From: Oasisia sp. SBJ-2009
Lineage: Eukaryota > Annelida > Polychaeta > Sabellida > Siboglinidae
Length of the DNA stretch: 64,000 bases
Reading direction: 5' to 3'
NCBI GenBank assembly: GCA_964017155.1
Contig: OZ024857.1
Location: 30,706,726 to 30,770,725, forward strand
The stretch's first letter is position 1. Each line of letters starts with the position of its first letter. The translations under genes and the position numbers were made by a program. Under the pieces are notes generated by a model, which saw only the letters and a program-made list of their open reading frames with translations, made no database searches and was not told where the DNA came from. Positions 38,701-51,600 of the stretch are shown piece by piece.

Positions 38701-39528
38701 TGGATGTGTCTATCACCCCATGTGTTACTGTGGATGTGTCTGTCACTCCACGTGTTACTGTGGATGTGTCTGTCACTCCATGTGTTACTGTGGTAGTGTT
38801 TGTCACTCCATGTGTTACTGTGGTAGTGTTTGTCACCCCATGTGTTACTGTGGCTGTGTGTTGTAGGATGAAGGTGGCATTCATGTCCCGTGCCCCTAAC
38901 TACCCCATCCTCACTCTCGACAAGTTGGACCGGGTGAGTGTGCCATGTGCTGGCTTTGTTTCATGGCATTGTGTGTAAGTTCACTTTGTAGTTGGACTCC
39001 TTGTCTCTTCCTTGTGCATTCTACTCAGATGACAAACATCCCTAGAAAATTGTGTAACTAAAATTCCCCATAAAATCACTACAAGCTCTGTGGGGGTTAT
39101 TTACACAATATGGAATACCAAAATAACATGGCCCCAATGAATTTAAGAATTTTCATTATGAAACCCTTCAGTAAGCTTATACAGTATGTATAATCTTTAA
39201 CAGGAGTGACAGAACAGTCGCCGTGATTGTAGAAAACTTAATTATGAACTTGTTAGGCTTTTTAGAATATGGGGCTGGCTCAATAAAACCCAGTTGAACT
39301 GTGATTAGAGGTTAGTAATTAGTCAGTAATGACGTGTTGCTGTGACACTTGCAGGAGCATCTCAGTGACGAGGTGTCTGGGCTCCCCACCCTTGAAGACC
39401 TCGGGGTCAAGCTCGTCAACTTTGAGGATCGCATTGTACATGAGACGAAGATTCACCGTCGCCTCCGTTACCAAGAGGACAAGATCGAGGATCTCGTCAT
39501 GCCTGACCCACCTCCAGTTGTAAACTAA
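26777..39528 (+). CDS. NDUFA9: NADH dehydrogenase (ubiquinone) 1 alpha subcomplex subunit 9, 11 coding exons
   Basis: Accessory subunit of mitochondrial complex I, matrix side near the Q-module; a member of the atypical short-chain dehydrogenase family that binds NADPH structurally. Exons: 26777-26822, 28353-28544, 30375-30472, 30924-31015, 34702-34864, 35279-35387, 35689-35756, 36447-36523, 36935-37030, 38867-38933, 39355-39528. All introns are GT-AG and the phases join exactly into 393 codons plus TAA (human about 377). The N-terminus [16 protein letters not shown] is basic and lacks acid residues, as in a mitochondrial presequence. The Rossmann motif GASGFMG is at residues 66-72. [22 protein letters not shown] and [11 protein letters not shown] are family hallmarks. 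The start was chosen because exon 1 supplies the one base exon 2 needs. Confidence 0.95.
26823..28352 (+). other. NDUFA9 intron 1
   Basis: The donor is GTAAGT right after the 46-base coding exon 1; the acceptor is TTTCAG before 28353. The intron holds a fragment related to element X (27638-27840), a direct repeat of GACTGACGCAGTAAC near 27350-27390, and a 16-bp inverted repeat TGGCGATGTCTTGCGA (27870-27885 and 28009-28024). No coding exon was recognised inside. Confidence 0.8.
27638..27840. mobile_element. Diverged half of an element X relative
   Basis: It matches the left terminal part of element X: GTAATCTT, then AACTGGCCTAAATTATTA, then a block like TGTATGTGTCCGGAATG, CTACATCACTTC and AACAATTTAA, in the same order. 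The opposite end is not recognisable, so it is a decayed or solo-ended copy. Confidence 0.7.
29228..30194. mobile_element. Non-autonomous hAT-like transposon in NDUFA9 intron 2
   Basis: The ends are CAGAGATGGAG and CTCCATCTCTG, flanked by a perfect 8-bp duplication GTCTCAGC (29220-29227 and 30195-30202). Both the CAGAG-type end and the 8-bp TSD are hAT hallmarks. Both subterminal regions are packed with CGAGTAC / GTACTCG repeats and GATTACTTT boxes. No transposase ORF; 967 bp. Confidence 0.9.
31128..33578. repeat. 28-bp satellite array filling NDUFA9 intron 4
   Basis: About 87 head-to-tail units of 28 bp with core CTAYGATATCCCACTCTC plus AYTCTCTCAT. Nearly all variation is C/T at two positions per unit. 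Each unit has a GATATC. Because 28 is not a multiple of three and units lack stops, all plus frames are open over long stretches; these ORFs are not genes. The array resumes at 34615 after a hAT-like insertion. Confidence 0.97.
33579..34614. mobile_element. Second hAT-like element, inserted into the satellite
   Basis: It shares internal sequence with 29228-30194 (e.g. TTTAATGAATATCCTGTTTC and CTATCTAGTGTTCTAACTGA) and the CGAGTAC subterminal repeats. It is flanked by the 8-bp duplication TGATATCC (33571-33578 and 34615-34622), which is satellite sequence. The ends TGAAATGGAG and CTCCATCTCT are eroded. The middle (about 33935-34075) has extra AAATACTTTT-type inverted repeats, perhaps another nested hAT fragment. 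Confidence 0.85.
37050..37410. repeat. CACACT / CACACATCA simple-repeat array in NDUFA9 intron 9
   Basis: The array begins about 20 bases after the exon 9 donor (37031) as (CACACT)n and moves into CACACATCA units. The translated HTHTH/CDVCDV frames are repeat artefacts. Confidence 0.95.
37786..38862. repeat. 30-bp minisatellite ending at the exon 10 acceptor
   Basis: About 36 units of exactly 30 bp (core CTGTGGATGTGTCTGTCACC then CCATGTGTTA). The last unit runs into the 3' splice site TTGTAG at 38861-38866. The array is stop-free in the frame of exon 10, giving a 419-codon open frame from 37719. It is interpreted as intronic because the exon 9 to exon 10 junction completes a family-conserved segment. 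Confidence 0.93.
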
Positions 39529-39765
39529 GGTCATGGGGTCAGGAGTTGTCATGGCGGCCATCACACGTGTCGGATCGTGTCGTCGTAGAAATGAACCAGT
39601 TTGGACTCTTGTCACTGCATGCTGTTGGTGCCATCAGGACTGAGAGGATTGGCTTGTAACAAGGACTGCATAAAGTGCACTCATCAAAGTAAACTAGCTG
39701 GCAGTGTCCACTTGCTATTTAAAAATTGATTAGTGTTGTAAATAAATAAAAAAAACTGAACAGTG
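39529..39765 (+). terminator. NDUFA9 3' UTR with polyadenylation signal
   Basis: AATAAATAAA at 39741-39750, about 210 bp after the TAA stop, followed by an A-run. No other AATAAA lies closer to the stop. Confidence 0.65.
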
Positions 39766-39994
39766 AAGTTGTCGTCTTGCTGGAAATGTTTCTGGTGGTC
39801 TGTTTTGATAAAAGTTTGGTTATGACTGGGGATCCATGTATAAACAAATTTATGAAGGTAAATTTTATATATTAAAAAAATATTAAGAAGTACATGTATA
39901 TATATATATATATCAAGTAATTAAGATATATTGGTTTTTAAATATTAAGACAATTGTGTAAATATAAATACTTAAGGTAAATAAAAAAAATACA

Positions 39995-40620
39995 GAAATA
40001 ACATAAATTAGTTAAACAACAATAACAGCTCATAAAATACATGATCATGAGTATTGCACAGAACAGTCCCTCGTTGGAAGTACGCTAATTTAAATAAACG
40101 TGTCTTGAGGAGCGTCTTGAATTTTGCTAAAGTTACTGACTGATGAATGTTTTTACGGAAACTATTCCAAAGTGCTGGTCCAGACACCGAGAAAGCCCAC
40201 CCACCGTAGCCCTCTAGATTGTAGCGTGGAACTATGAGCAGACGCTGATCACCAGACCAGAGGTTATGGTTCGGCGAGTATGGTATTACAAGATCTTGAA
40301 TGTATCCTGGTGTGAGTCCTTGCAAGGCAGAACACATAAGTACCAGTAATTTATATTGGACACACCAGCGAACTGTAAGCCAGTGCAACATTATCAATAT
40401 GAATAATATGCTGGTGTTTTTGCTGTCTTGCAATCAGTCTGAATGTTGCACCATCTGCAACTTGGTCATGAGTGCCTCCCATCCGTAATGTCATTACTAG
40501 CACATGGACAAGTGTCTTACACACTTCAGTAGTAAGACAATGTCTTATCTTGGACACTGTAGAGATGGTAGTACGCAGACTTAGTAAGTGATACCTGTGA
40601 TGATGTCGGCTAATGTAACA
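39995..40620 (-). pseudogene. CR1/L2-type LINE 3' fragment between the two genes
   Basis: Minus-strand frames 40557-40351 and 40433-40008 give pieces of the ORF2 tail: KIRHCLTTEVCKTLVHVLV, then after a disrupted segment LHWLTVRWCVQYKLLVLM, AFSVSGPALWNSFRKNI and FKTLLKTRLFKLAY. These match the end of CR1/L2 ORF2 proteins, as in 18325-19346, but the frame is broken and the polymerase core is gone. Confidence 0.8.
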
Positions 40621-41067
40621 AGGAAACCAAGTGTTTAGTTTGATATTATGTGTCAGACAGCACTACACATCCCTCGTACAAATGCAGGACACAGTTTCAC
40701 AAAGAGGGACAAATCTTCAAGAGTTTATATTCACATAGCAATGGATACAGTAATCAATTTACAAAGTTATATTTGCAGTGTAATCATGCTAAGCAAGTGC
40801 GGGTAAGGTAATGTTCAATAAGTTACATAATAAATATATTACCTCAGTCTTGGCCATCATAGTAACAAATCTCCTTGGACGGAATATACAATAAATATTT
40901 ACAGGCATTTAAACGCCCAATTCTAAACAATCAACCAAGTCTTTCACTGTAAGGTAGCAACACCAAACAGTTCATAACCTGATAAAATTGGTAGTTTTGT
41001 CTACCTGTTTTCATATCTGTTTCACTGGTTATATACCAGAGTTCTTCACATATAAATCAGAAGACAA
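40621..41067. other. Intergenic spacer between convergent genes
   Basis: AT-rich, no ORF with recognisable content and no clear repeat family. It lies beyond the likely DNAI7 poly(A) site. Confidence 0.6.
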
Positions 41068-41073
41068 TTTATT
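41068..41073 (-). terminator. DNAI7 polyadenylation signal AATAAA
   Basis: AATAAA on the minus strand, 182 bases after the stop codon at 41255-41257; it lies just beyond the triplicated 69-bp repeat. Confidence 0.6.
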
Positions 41074-41090
41074 CTAGCTGTGTCCACTCC

Positions 41091-41297
41091 ACTGTGAGTG
41101 TGAGGGGGCAGATGGTCTATGCGTATGTGAGGGGGCGCACAGCCTTTAGGAGGGTGTAGACTGTGAGTGTGAGGGGGCAGATGGTCTATGCGTATGTGAG
41201 GGGGCGCACAGCCTTTAGGAGGGTGTAGACTGTGAGTGTGAGGGGGCAGATGGTCTATGCGTATGTGAGGGGGCGCACAGCCTTTAGGAGGGTGTAG
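41091..41297 (-). repeat. 69-bp tandem triplication spanning the DNAI7 stop codon
   Basis: Copies start at 41091, 41160 and 41229. The gene-proximal copy contains the last codons (LLKAVRPLTYA) and the TAG. The two downstream copies repeat the same end-of-gene sequence inside the 3' UTR. 69 bp is 23 codons, so the copies are in frame with each other. Confidence 0.92.
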
Positions 41298-44200
41298 ACT
41301 GTGTCCACAAAGGGGAACTTGGTGTCCTCCAGTCGCTCCTTGCCCTTGTCCGACGCCATCGCCTTCGTCAGGTGGTACAGACTGGCGTGGAACTGAAGCG
41401 GAAATGTAGATCAATGTAGAACTACAGGGGCATTTCAAATAATTTGCACAACAATTATTGACAATTAAGAGTCTTCTTCAAACCCAGGCTCAACTATTGC
41501 CTAATTCTTCCTAAAAAAATACTGATCTCATTCGAATAAATGCACAATCGAATATGAATCGATTATTGCAGTGCAATGGTGTACGACACCTGTTCCATTA
41601 ACAAAATGAATAACAATTTGTAAACAGGTAACCAGTTAATGAAAAGAGTATTTTCTTAGACATGTACTTTGGTGAAGTATGACAGAACTGGAAATCTCAA
41701 CATATTACTTGCCAAGTTTTAGAAACATTGGCGACATGCCATTTTATGTTATTCAAGCTGACCACTACAAAATCAAGTAATACTTTGTTTAGTGTCTTAG
41801 TTTCCAAGAGCACTGAAATAATAGAACAAGGTGTTTATGTATAAAGGACTGCGGAGTGAGAGACAGAGAGAGAAGCCTGGAGCTGTACCCACCTGTGTGC
41901 CGGGCGCGTGCTCATCACCAAATGTCTCGTCAAACTCTGTCATCTTCAGCTTGATGCTCCTCTTCTTGGTGATCATGAACAAGCCCCAGTCCTCCTGCAA
42001 ATACCAGGGCCACAGGTTGTCAGTGGCCCTAACACTGGCCGCCATCACATCAACACTGACTAATTTGGGTTGTCATACAAACCAACCTTCAGTCCAGATA
42101 CTGGTTTGATTCTCTGGTTTGGTTCATGTAAGGTCATTAATCAAAGATTTTTACCAGGACATTGACATGAGAAGATCACTGCAGACACCAACGACACTTA
42201 CATGAGATCAACCCAAGGGCACTAATAGTGGATCCACACAATTATGCCAACATTAGCTCCATAGAATAATGCTAAGATCAGATCGGTCCAATGACACATA
42301 AGATCCACACAATAACATTAAATTGACACAATGATGGCAAGATTCACACACGGACACTATCAGATGGACACATGGATACTATCAGGATATAGACAAAAGG
42401 ATGCTATCAGAAGATGGACACATGGATATTATCAGGATATGGACAAAAAGACACTATCAGGATATGGACACAACAACATTATCAGAAGATGGACAGATGG
42501 ATACTATCAGGATATGGACACAATGACACGATCAGGATATGGACACAACGACACGATCAGGGGATGGAAAAAAATACTATCAGGATATGGACAGAAAGAC
42601 ACTATCAGAAGATGGACACATAGATACTATCAGGATATGGACACATGGATACTATCAGGATATGGACAAAAAGACACTACAGGTGTATCAGGATATGGAC
42701 ACAACGATACTATCAGGAGATGGGCAAAAAGATACTGTCAGGAGATGGGCAAAAAGATACTGTCAGGAGATGGGCAAAAAGACCGGGAGATGGACACAAC
42801 GACACTATCAGGAGATGGACAAAAGGACACTATCGGGAGTTGGACACAACGACACTATCAGGAGATGGACAAAAGGACACTATCAGGAAAAGGACACTAG
42901 CCTCGAGCAAGTGTTCGTCCTTGAGGTGTTCTGCCCCTTGTATGATGATTGGCTTCTTGTTCTGCACCCCGCTGTTCCATTTGGACCAGGAGTATGCCAT
43001 CATGGACGCCGTGATGGCCATCTGACGGTAGACATCAACCTCCACGATGACACTCTGAGGAACAACAACCAATCAGGAACTGCCACACAGCTCTTGATAA
43101 AGAGATGGCCATTTGTCATTGACGCTGATATAAGGTGCTCATTTCAATGTGATATTTATGAGCACATTTTTTTACAAGTAAAATTAAACTGAAAAATAAG
43201 TATATTATCCTATGAAGATCGAAGATCTACTCACACACATAGGTTAGTGTAGTTTATTTAATTATGAACACTTAAAAGATCATATGCACAGCTGGTATTC
43301 ATTACTTTTAATAATATTAATCATATGTGGATCTTTCTTATAGTTATATTAAGGCAGTTATTCCCAACATACAATCTTTTAGTGTGTCTGGTTGAAGTAC
43401 TACCGACCTTTTCCTGAATGCTGACATACTTGGCCGAGTCAACTGCGGGAAAGATGTTCAACCCAGCAGCGGCCATTTTCTGAGGACAAACAATGTTGCC
43501 ACTGTATACCTATATATACTTTGTGTATATTAATACATGTAATTCATAATATGTTATGGAGCAGTGTAAGTCTATCTTTCTGTATAATTCAGTTCCCTGG
43601 ATGATCTCTGATGTATTAATTGACAATGCATAAACACTTAAAAGCCTTTTCCCACTCATCAGCCAGTATAACACACCACTAAAATTATGTGGATAGTGAA
43701 ACTAGAGTCTGCTGCATGTAATTCAGTAAATGACAGCAGCAAACATTAACATCCATAGATCTCAATTTAAGTTAAACATATTGCAATTTTGCCCTTGGTT
43801 TGTTTTTCAATATATGTGTGTAAGAGTAAACTGCCTATGTGGGTTGCCTGGGGCAGTACCTTGATGAACTGCTTTGGTCGCATGTAGTGCTCAATCAGGT
43901 GCGCCAATTCTGGTTTGTTCGGCTGACGCAGGCAGCACAGGTTATCCTACAGGACAAGGAACAATCTTAGGACATGTCCTGTGGTACACGAAAGTATATT
44001 GATGTCAATAAGTACATATGTAGGTCTCTAGGGACACAGTGAATAAGGAAATGTTTTTTTGTTTTTCATGGAACATTAACCAATGGTATTCTGTGAGCTG
44101 TGACCTGCAACCAACCATTAGAAAAAGAAAAGTAAGCATCCAGTCACTGATGACAATGCACCATACAAAATGAACTACTTCACTCAACTGGCATTCCCTT

Positions 44201-47200
44201 ATTATTTACACTGTATCACGAAAATATAGTAAGAATATTGAAGTAAGTATTATTCTAAAATCATGTATACAACTTGATTTGTAATGCTTTTCAAACTAGC
44301 AAATGAAATTAACTAATGGTGAATCACTGCTCAAGTTACCTGACAAACCAGAACAATATAAGTCTTATAAAAGGTTTCTATTTCTTGCATGCTACAACTA
44401 AAATAGTTAACAAGTTATGACAAATGGATGAATAAAAACAAAATGTCTTCCACCACAACTGACCTTGATCTCTATTTCGACCTCAATGATGGCAGCAATG
44501 ACCGTGAGAATGGTGCAGTTGGTGGCGCGAGGACGAAGTTCCCAGGACTGGAAGGGCATGTTGATGTGTGCATCTTGGACCAGTGCCATTGTTCCAAAAT
44601 AATTTGTCTTGAAACTCAATGTCCGGTTTTCTATAGAGTAGCCAAAGATCAATTTAAAGTCGGCATAAATGTTTGATTGACAAGAATTGATGTGATAACG
44701 GTCACAGCTAAACAAAGATCAGGTGGAGGAAAATATAACTACTTATTCTCACAGCTTCATTTTGAAATTGGACAGTTTCCATGAAGAAAAAAGGACCCTG
44801 AAACCCAACAATTTATTTTAATTGTCCACAGATAATGTATGTGACATTCAATCTGCAAAGCAGTTTACTGTCAACATATTTATTTTATTAGTAACCACAT
44901 GAATCAAAAAGGAGGAGAGGCAGCCTTGACTTAAATACAGGTTTAACCCATTAGCATGCAGCCGATTTTAACGTGACGCTTATGGCTCCTCACATATTTG
45001 ATCTAGATGTTTAAAAATATTGCCTGCGCCATTGTCTTTGCTCTAGCGCCTTTATTATTCAATTTTCGCAATTGCATGTTGTATGTAAGTTGTAGATAAT
45101 ACAAGTACCTACACAGTAGTGTCAAAACTGTTGATATAACTTTAAAATATGTTGACAATTTCTTGGTTGACACTATGACATTTTGAAACTTTTTGTAAAA
45201 TAAATACTTTGTTGCGGTGTAACTTTTTTATGCTTGGATTTCTACTGCTACAAGTTGTGTTTATTTAAAAGAACATAAAATTATCTACACACTGGCATAA
45301 AACTTGTTATAATAATATTACACATTTTAGCTGTACAGGTGGCCAACTCCTGGCTGGAGGACATTTTTAAATGTCCAAAAATAAAAACCTTTGCTGTTAA
45401 ATTTTGAAAACACGGTAAATATTTTTGAGAATGGAAATATCCAAAATAGTCACAATTTAATGTTATATGTCTAGATAGGTGTCGCATTTATTGCATCTCT
45501 TAATCATTAGATGCAACCATGTAAACCGATTTCAAATGCTGTGATGTATTCGCTGGCCGGCTATGGCCGACCTGATGAGATTCGGGGTGACCGTCAATGC
45601 CCGACTTGAGTGCTAATCGATTAATATGCTACTTGTTGCTAGGGCCGCAGTCAGCAGTGTATCAGTGGCTGTACACCTGTAATGGGGAATATGAATGGCT
45701 GATTTGCTCTTGAGAACATGCTGGTGGGTAGACTGCAGCACTGACCCTCATTGTAGATGCGGTCGTTGAATCCGTCCACTTGCCACTGCTGCAGTTCTTC
45801 ATTCCATCGACACACCTGAGGGTCCTCACAGAAGTAGACAGTGTCTGGCAGTCTGCAAGACAGCACAACAGCTCAGTCAGTACTGGTCCACACACTCAAA
45901 TAACTCTACTTTAGTAACACGGTAATGAAAAGGTAACAAGTCTGGATAATAATTGTTAATATTATCCAAACCAATGTTACATAATTAATGTTACAATGTT
46001 ATTTGTTTATCATTATTATGTATATAAATTAATCGTGTTATAGACTAGCAGCAATTAGCATGTTCATAATGTGATATTGTTTTCAGCTTGTAACGTCTGA
46101 TATAAAATTATATAATATCTAATGCTGAGAATAATTGAAATATCTGTACATAAAATCTTTATTTATTTCAAATACAAAAAATCTGATGATATCTGAGAAT
46201 GTTTTAATACCGTACTGTAACAAGTGTTCAACATTAAAAAGTCATTCTACTTGAACATCTTAAATGTAAATGCTGTAATGTGCACACTGTTTGTGACTGC
46301 TGGTGACACTCTCTAGGTGGAGACACTTACTTCATGACGACACCAATCGCTGTCTTCTCGAGATCTTTCTTCTCCTGACCCTTGTCATTCTCCTTGGCAG
46401 ACATTTGCCTAGTTGTTTCCTTCGTTGGCGGGCTCTCCACTTTTTCTTTCTCTTTGTCCTTCTCTTCCCCTTCCCCTTCCCCTTCCTCGTGGTTCTCTCC
46501 CTCTTCTCCATCCGCCAGAGACTTAGACTCGGCATTCGAGGGAGTGTGAAGGAGAACGGGCTCGACCTTGTAGTCCATGTAGGAGAGTTCACATGGTTCA
46601 ATCACTGAAACACAGGTGCATTGTGGGTGTCATGACATCACTATTATGTCTTCTCTCTCTCAGTCCAAATGTCTGTATCTATTTGTCAGTCTGTCTATCC
46701 ATGTCTCGGTCTGTTTCTCAGGCGCTATGTCTCTCTCTCTCGCGCTCTCTCTCTCGTGCTCTCCCTCGCCATCTCTCTCACGCTCTCTCTCGCGCTCTCT
46801 CTCTCATGCTCTCTCTCACGCTCTCTCTCTCTCGCTCTTTCTCTCCCCCCCCTCTCTCTCTCTGTCTCTCTCTGCATCTGTCTGTCTCTCTCTCTCTCAG
46901 TGTGCCTGTCTGACTCTCAGTTTATATTTCTGTCTGTGTGTTTGTGTGTGGGTTTATCTGTCCGTCTGTTTGTCTACCTATCCATTCGTCTGTTCACCCA
47001 TTCATCCATATGTTAACATGTCTGTCATCTGTTGCAAGTTCATTTCTGTCCATGCATCCGCCTGCTGTCCATCAGCCTGCCTGTGGGCATGCATGTCTTT
47101 CTGTCGATGACAAAGTAATGTCAGTGAGGAGATGGTATTGAACAGAAAGTGTTCATCCTCCTACATAGGACGATGAAAGAACGGAACTAAATTACTCATC

Positions 47201-47266
47201 TAGTGATTGTGTGTATAGTAATAATGTTTTATTTTGTTAAGTGCTACACCCAATGTTGTGCATGCG

Positions 47267-47343
<77 letters not shown>

Positions 47344-47569
47344 GTGCATGTGTGCGTGTGTGTCTGTTTGTCTCTCTATGTTTGTCCAAAACATGCTATT
47401 CACCTGCCTACAGATAAAGGAACATACCTCTTTGGAAAGATGCCACCAAACAAACAAAAAACGTCCATACTATCATGAAAATGTTTGGAGAAAAAAAACT
47501 TTTTTTTGTGTGAATACTTTCATCATAAGTATTACTATATTACTTAGTCTTGTTTGTAAGGCCATGATC

Positions 47570-47658
<89 letters not shown>

Positions 47659-48582
47659 CGTGTGTGCATGCATGTGTGTGCATGCATGCGTGTGTGTGTG
47701 TGTGCATGCGTGTGTGTGTGTGTGTGTGTGTGTGTGAGTACATTCGTGTGTGTGGTGTGTGTATGTGTGTGTATGCATGTGTGTATGCATGCATGCGTGC
47801 ATGTGTGTAAGTGTTGCTGGCATCAGACCCAGTTGCAGTCACTCACCCTGTGTGATGAGCCAGTTCTTGACAAACTTGGGCTGGGGAGGCAGGTGGAAGA
47901 GGTTGAAGTGAAAGATGCCTCCAAGAACATGGTTGGCTCGCATGTCAAGGGCATCAATGTCTCCATCAAAGTCCTCAAACTGGTCTGGCTCTGAGGACAA
48001 ATAAAACACTGACAATGGAAAAGTCAGTCTTTGTATGTTGTACAACATGACTCAACAAACAGCTGTCACTTTAGTGTCTTTGTTGATGTCATAGTAAGTC
48101 AGGACATTGTGTCAGAGGTGCCTTTATTGTCATCATAATTTGAACTAGAATGTTTTTACCAGAATGCTCTAAGTAAGTGAGAAGCCTGTAAGTGGGAGGC
48201 AGTTTCAATGACCACATTTCCCAAAGTCACCTCCCAGCTGCTTCCACTCACCGGGGGATGGGTTCTCATCTACAGACTCCTTTTCCACCTCCTCTTCCTC
48301 TTTTGCCTCTTCCTGCTCGCCTTCAATCTCCTCCGCTGACTCCATCCCCTGGAGGGCTGTGGTAATGTCCTGACACACAGACAGACAAGTCACAACACAC
48401 ACATAGACACACAGCACATACACATACACATATATATATACACACATATATACACACACACATATACACATATACATACACACATATACATACACACATA
48501 TACATACACACATATACATACACACACACACATATACACACACATATACACACACACACATATATACACACACGCACGCACG

Positions 48583-48676
<94 letters not shown>

Positions 48677-51600
48677 CTGCCTGTTTCATTATCACTCTTA
48701 AACATGTGTTCAATGTATAGATAAATAAAATAAACATATACATACATATGTTTGTACTTACAATTATCCTATGTGGACCAGCACATACTTTTGTAAAATA
48801 AATACGCTGTTTTGGGAGGCAAAACTGCGTGAGTGGCAAGGCAGACATGTGAGGGAGACAGACGTACCTCAGCTGGGGGGTCCTCCTCCTTGTGGACACT
48901 TCCCGCATCGTCTATCTTTGACGTCCTTGAGGCCGTGCCGTCGGGCACCTCCTCCTCTCCCTCCACCTTCTCCTTCTCTCCATCCACGTCCTCCACTATC
49001 ACTTCAGTCGGAGGCTCGATGACTGGAACTGTAACAACATGGATAACCAATATAGGCACCTTCTTGGCTGACACCTGGGTTCCTTACTTGAATTTGGAAT
49101 TTTGGTTGGATCAGTAATTTCAGTTTGTCCAGACATTTCAAAAACAACCAAGAAGCAAATTTGTATAAAGTGATACTTTATAGGTTCACTGCTACACACA
49201 TACATAATCATGGTCTTACAAACAAGACTAAGAAATCATCTACAGTAATACTTATGACTAAAGTATTCATAAACCAAATTGTTGTTTGTTTTATCCCAAC
49301 ATTTTCATGATAGTAAGGAAGTGTTTTGTTTGTTTGATGGCATGTTTCCAAAGAGGTATGTGTTCCTTTATCTGTGGGCAGGTGAATAACATGTTTGGAC
49401 AAACATGAAAAGACAGACAGACAGACATGCATGCACATGCACACAACATTAAGTGAAGTAAAATAGTTAAAAAATAAAACATGATTACTATACACACAAT
49501 CACTAGATGAATAATTTTGTACGGTTCTTTCATCATCGTACGTAGGAGGATGAACACCTTCTGTTCAGTACCATCTCCTCACTGACATTACTTTGTCATC
49601 GACAGAAAGACATGCATGCCCACAGGCAGGCTGATGGCAGCATGCTGATGCATAGACAGAAATGGACTTGTAGTGGACTGTACTGATTTATGCAAAACTA
49701 CACAATTGAGCAGTAGAATAGTTAGTGACTTCTTACAATGAGACATGACTAGTGTTTATATATTTTAGTTATAATGTACAAAGTAGGAAGCCTGGAACTG
49801 TTTCACTATCTTTACCAAACACCCACCAGCTCTTGGTTTCACTCGAGGCAGGAAGCTCTTGCATCGACTCGAGTAGTGATCATACTTGCAGAACATCACT
49901 CGGATGGAGCAGTCAGACAGGGTCAGCAATTTGGGCATCTCAAACATGAAGTTCACTTCACTGAACTCGTGTGACTTGATTCTGTCACACATGGCCTGAA
50001 CTTACAACTGTGTACATACATGTCAAACAGTGTGAACACTGAGATGTGTTGAAAATGGCAATGGTTCATCCATACATTTAGACATGACATAACTGTGACT
50101 GAGAAACCAGGCAAAATATTTTAGTGTTAAAGGCACATTTCTTCAACTACACATTTCTGCGGAATTTCAGCAATGCCATTTTCTAGATAAGATATATAGC
50201 CTGTGTAGGTTAGGTCTAACTACAGGAAACTTTAATGTAGCTGTGCTAACAACTAACGTGTGAGTGAGCACATTGTCTTGTTTGCACTCAAATTATAGAG
50301 CTACTCGCCTACTGCCACAGACAGGACAGCAACTAAACACTTAATGTTAACTCAGTTTGAGATGACAAATGAGAACAATCAAGTAAGAGGGGTAAGAAAA
50401 CAGTTTACCACCATGTGACCATGAACTATAACATTCAACTCCTATAACATATAAGTTATTCTTTAGACAAAACAGAAAGCTATCTTAAGTCATAATAATC
50501 ATGACATTTAAGAATATGATTTAACATTCATATTTGAGACGACCCCTAGATTACTGACCTGGGGTTCTTACTCAGATTCCCCCACATACAAAGGGTTGTG
50601 GCACCATCTCCCATCACTTTCTGCAGGTTCATTGTCTCAGAATCAGCATAAGTAGATGCATTCAGCAGTAGCTTTTGTGATGCAATGTCAAATTTATCCT
50701 TCAACAATTCCTGAAGTTCTTGCATTGTCTGAAGAAAGAAGCCTAGGTTACAATCATAACACTTACGTGTGCACTATCTTCAGAACAGTTTAGAACTTTT
50801 ATAATCATGATAATATTCTTGTTCAAATTTAAGTGACAACTAACATATTCCTATTGCACTATGGCACCAAGCAGTTGCTATGATTTAATCACACATGGTG
50901 TAAATGTGTAACACTTTCCTGATTCCTAACACTAAAGAACAATAGCTTACTAGCAATACACTCAGCATATATTAGTAGTACACTATAAATCATGTTCCAA
51001 TGGTATTATTTATTACCCTTTTCAACATGAGCTGCCTGTCTTCACTGACATTGTACTGTCTATTATTATTATCATTACCTTAACATACAATAACAAACCA
51101 ACAGCAACAATGTTTCTAACTATATCCCTCAATTAATAAACTTACTAAATATTTTGTGAGTGGCACCGTAGAGGAGTAAACATAAGATTATACTTCAATT
51201 GTCCTGTTTCCAACTCATCAATATTATTCTACATAAATCTATTGTCGCATGATGTAGGAAATAAATATTTATTGTTTGTTTGTTGTGTGACTTGATGGGG
51301 TAATTTTCCAGGTTGAGAGTTTTGTGTCGATGAAGACTCACCTTGCGATACTGCACTACATCTTCTTGAATCAGTTCGTCTGGCGGCGTCGTCTCAATCA
51401 CTTCACCTAGTTCACCAATGAGCTGCAAGAAACAACAGTGACATTTCCCTCAAGTGCAAAAGTGATGTTTACCCCAGAGAGTCACCCTAGTCGGCTGTGC
51501 CGGGGTCTGGAGGACATACTGCAACTGTAGGACTCAACTCACTATTAATGATATGAGAGACTGACTGAGAGAGGGAGACAAAGACGGAGAGGGAGAGAGG

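Noticed and set aside
37719..38978. 419-codon open frame as a separate gene
   Set aside because: It is the translated 30-bp minisatellite running into NDUFA9 exon 10. There is no other support, and it overlaps the other two frames equally well.
47572..47994. Cys/Val- or His/Thr-rich ORFs over CA/TG tracts
   Set aside because: Direct translations of dinucleotide repeats.
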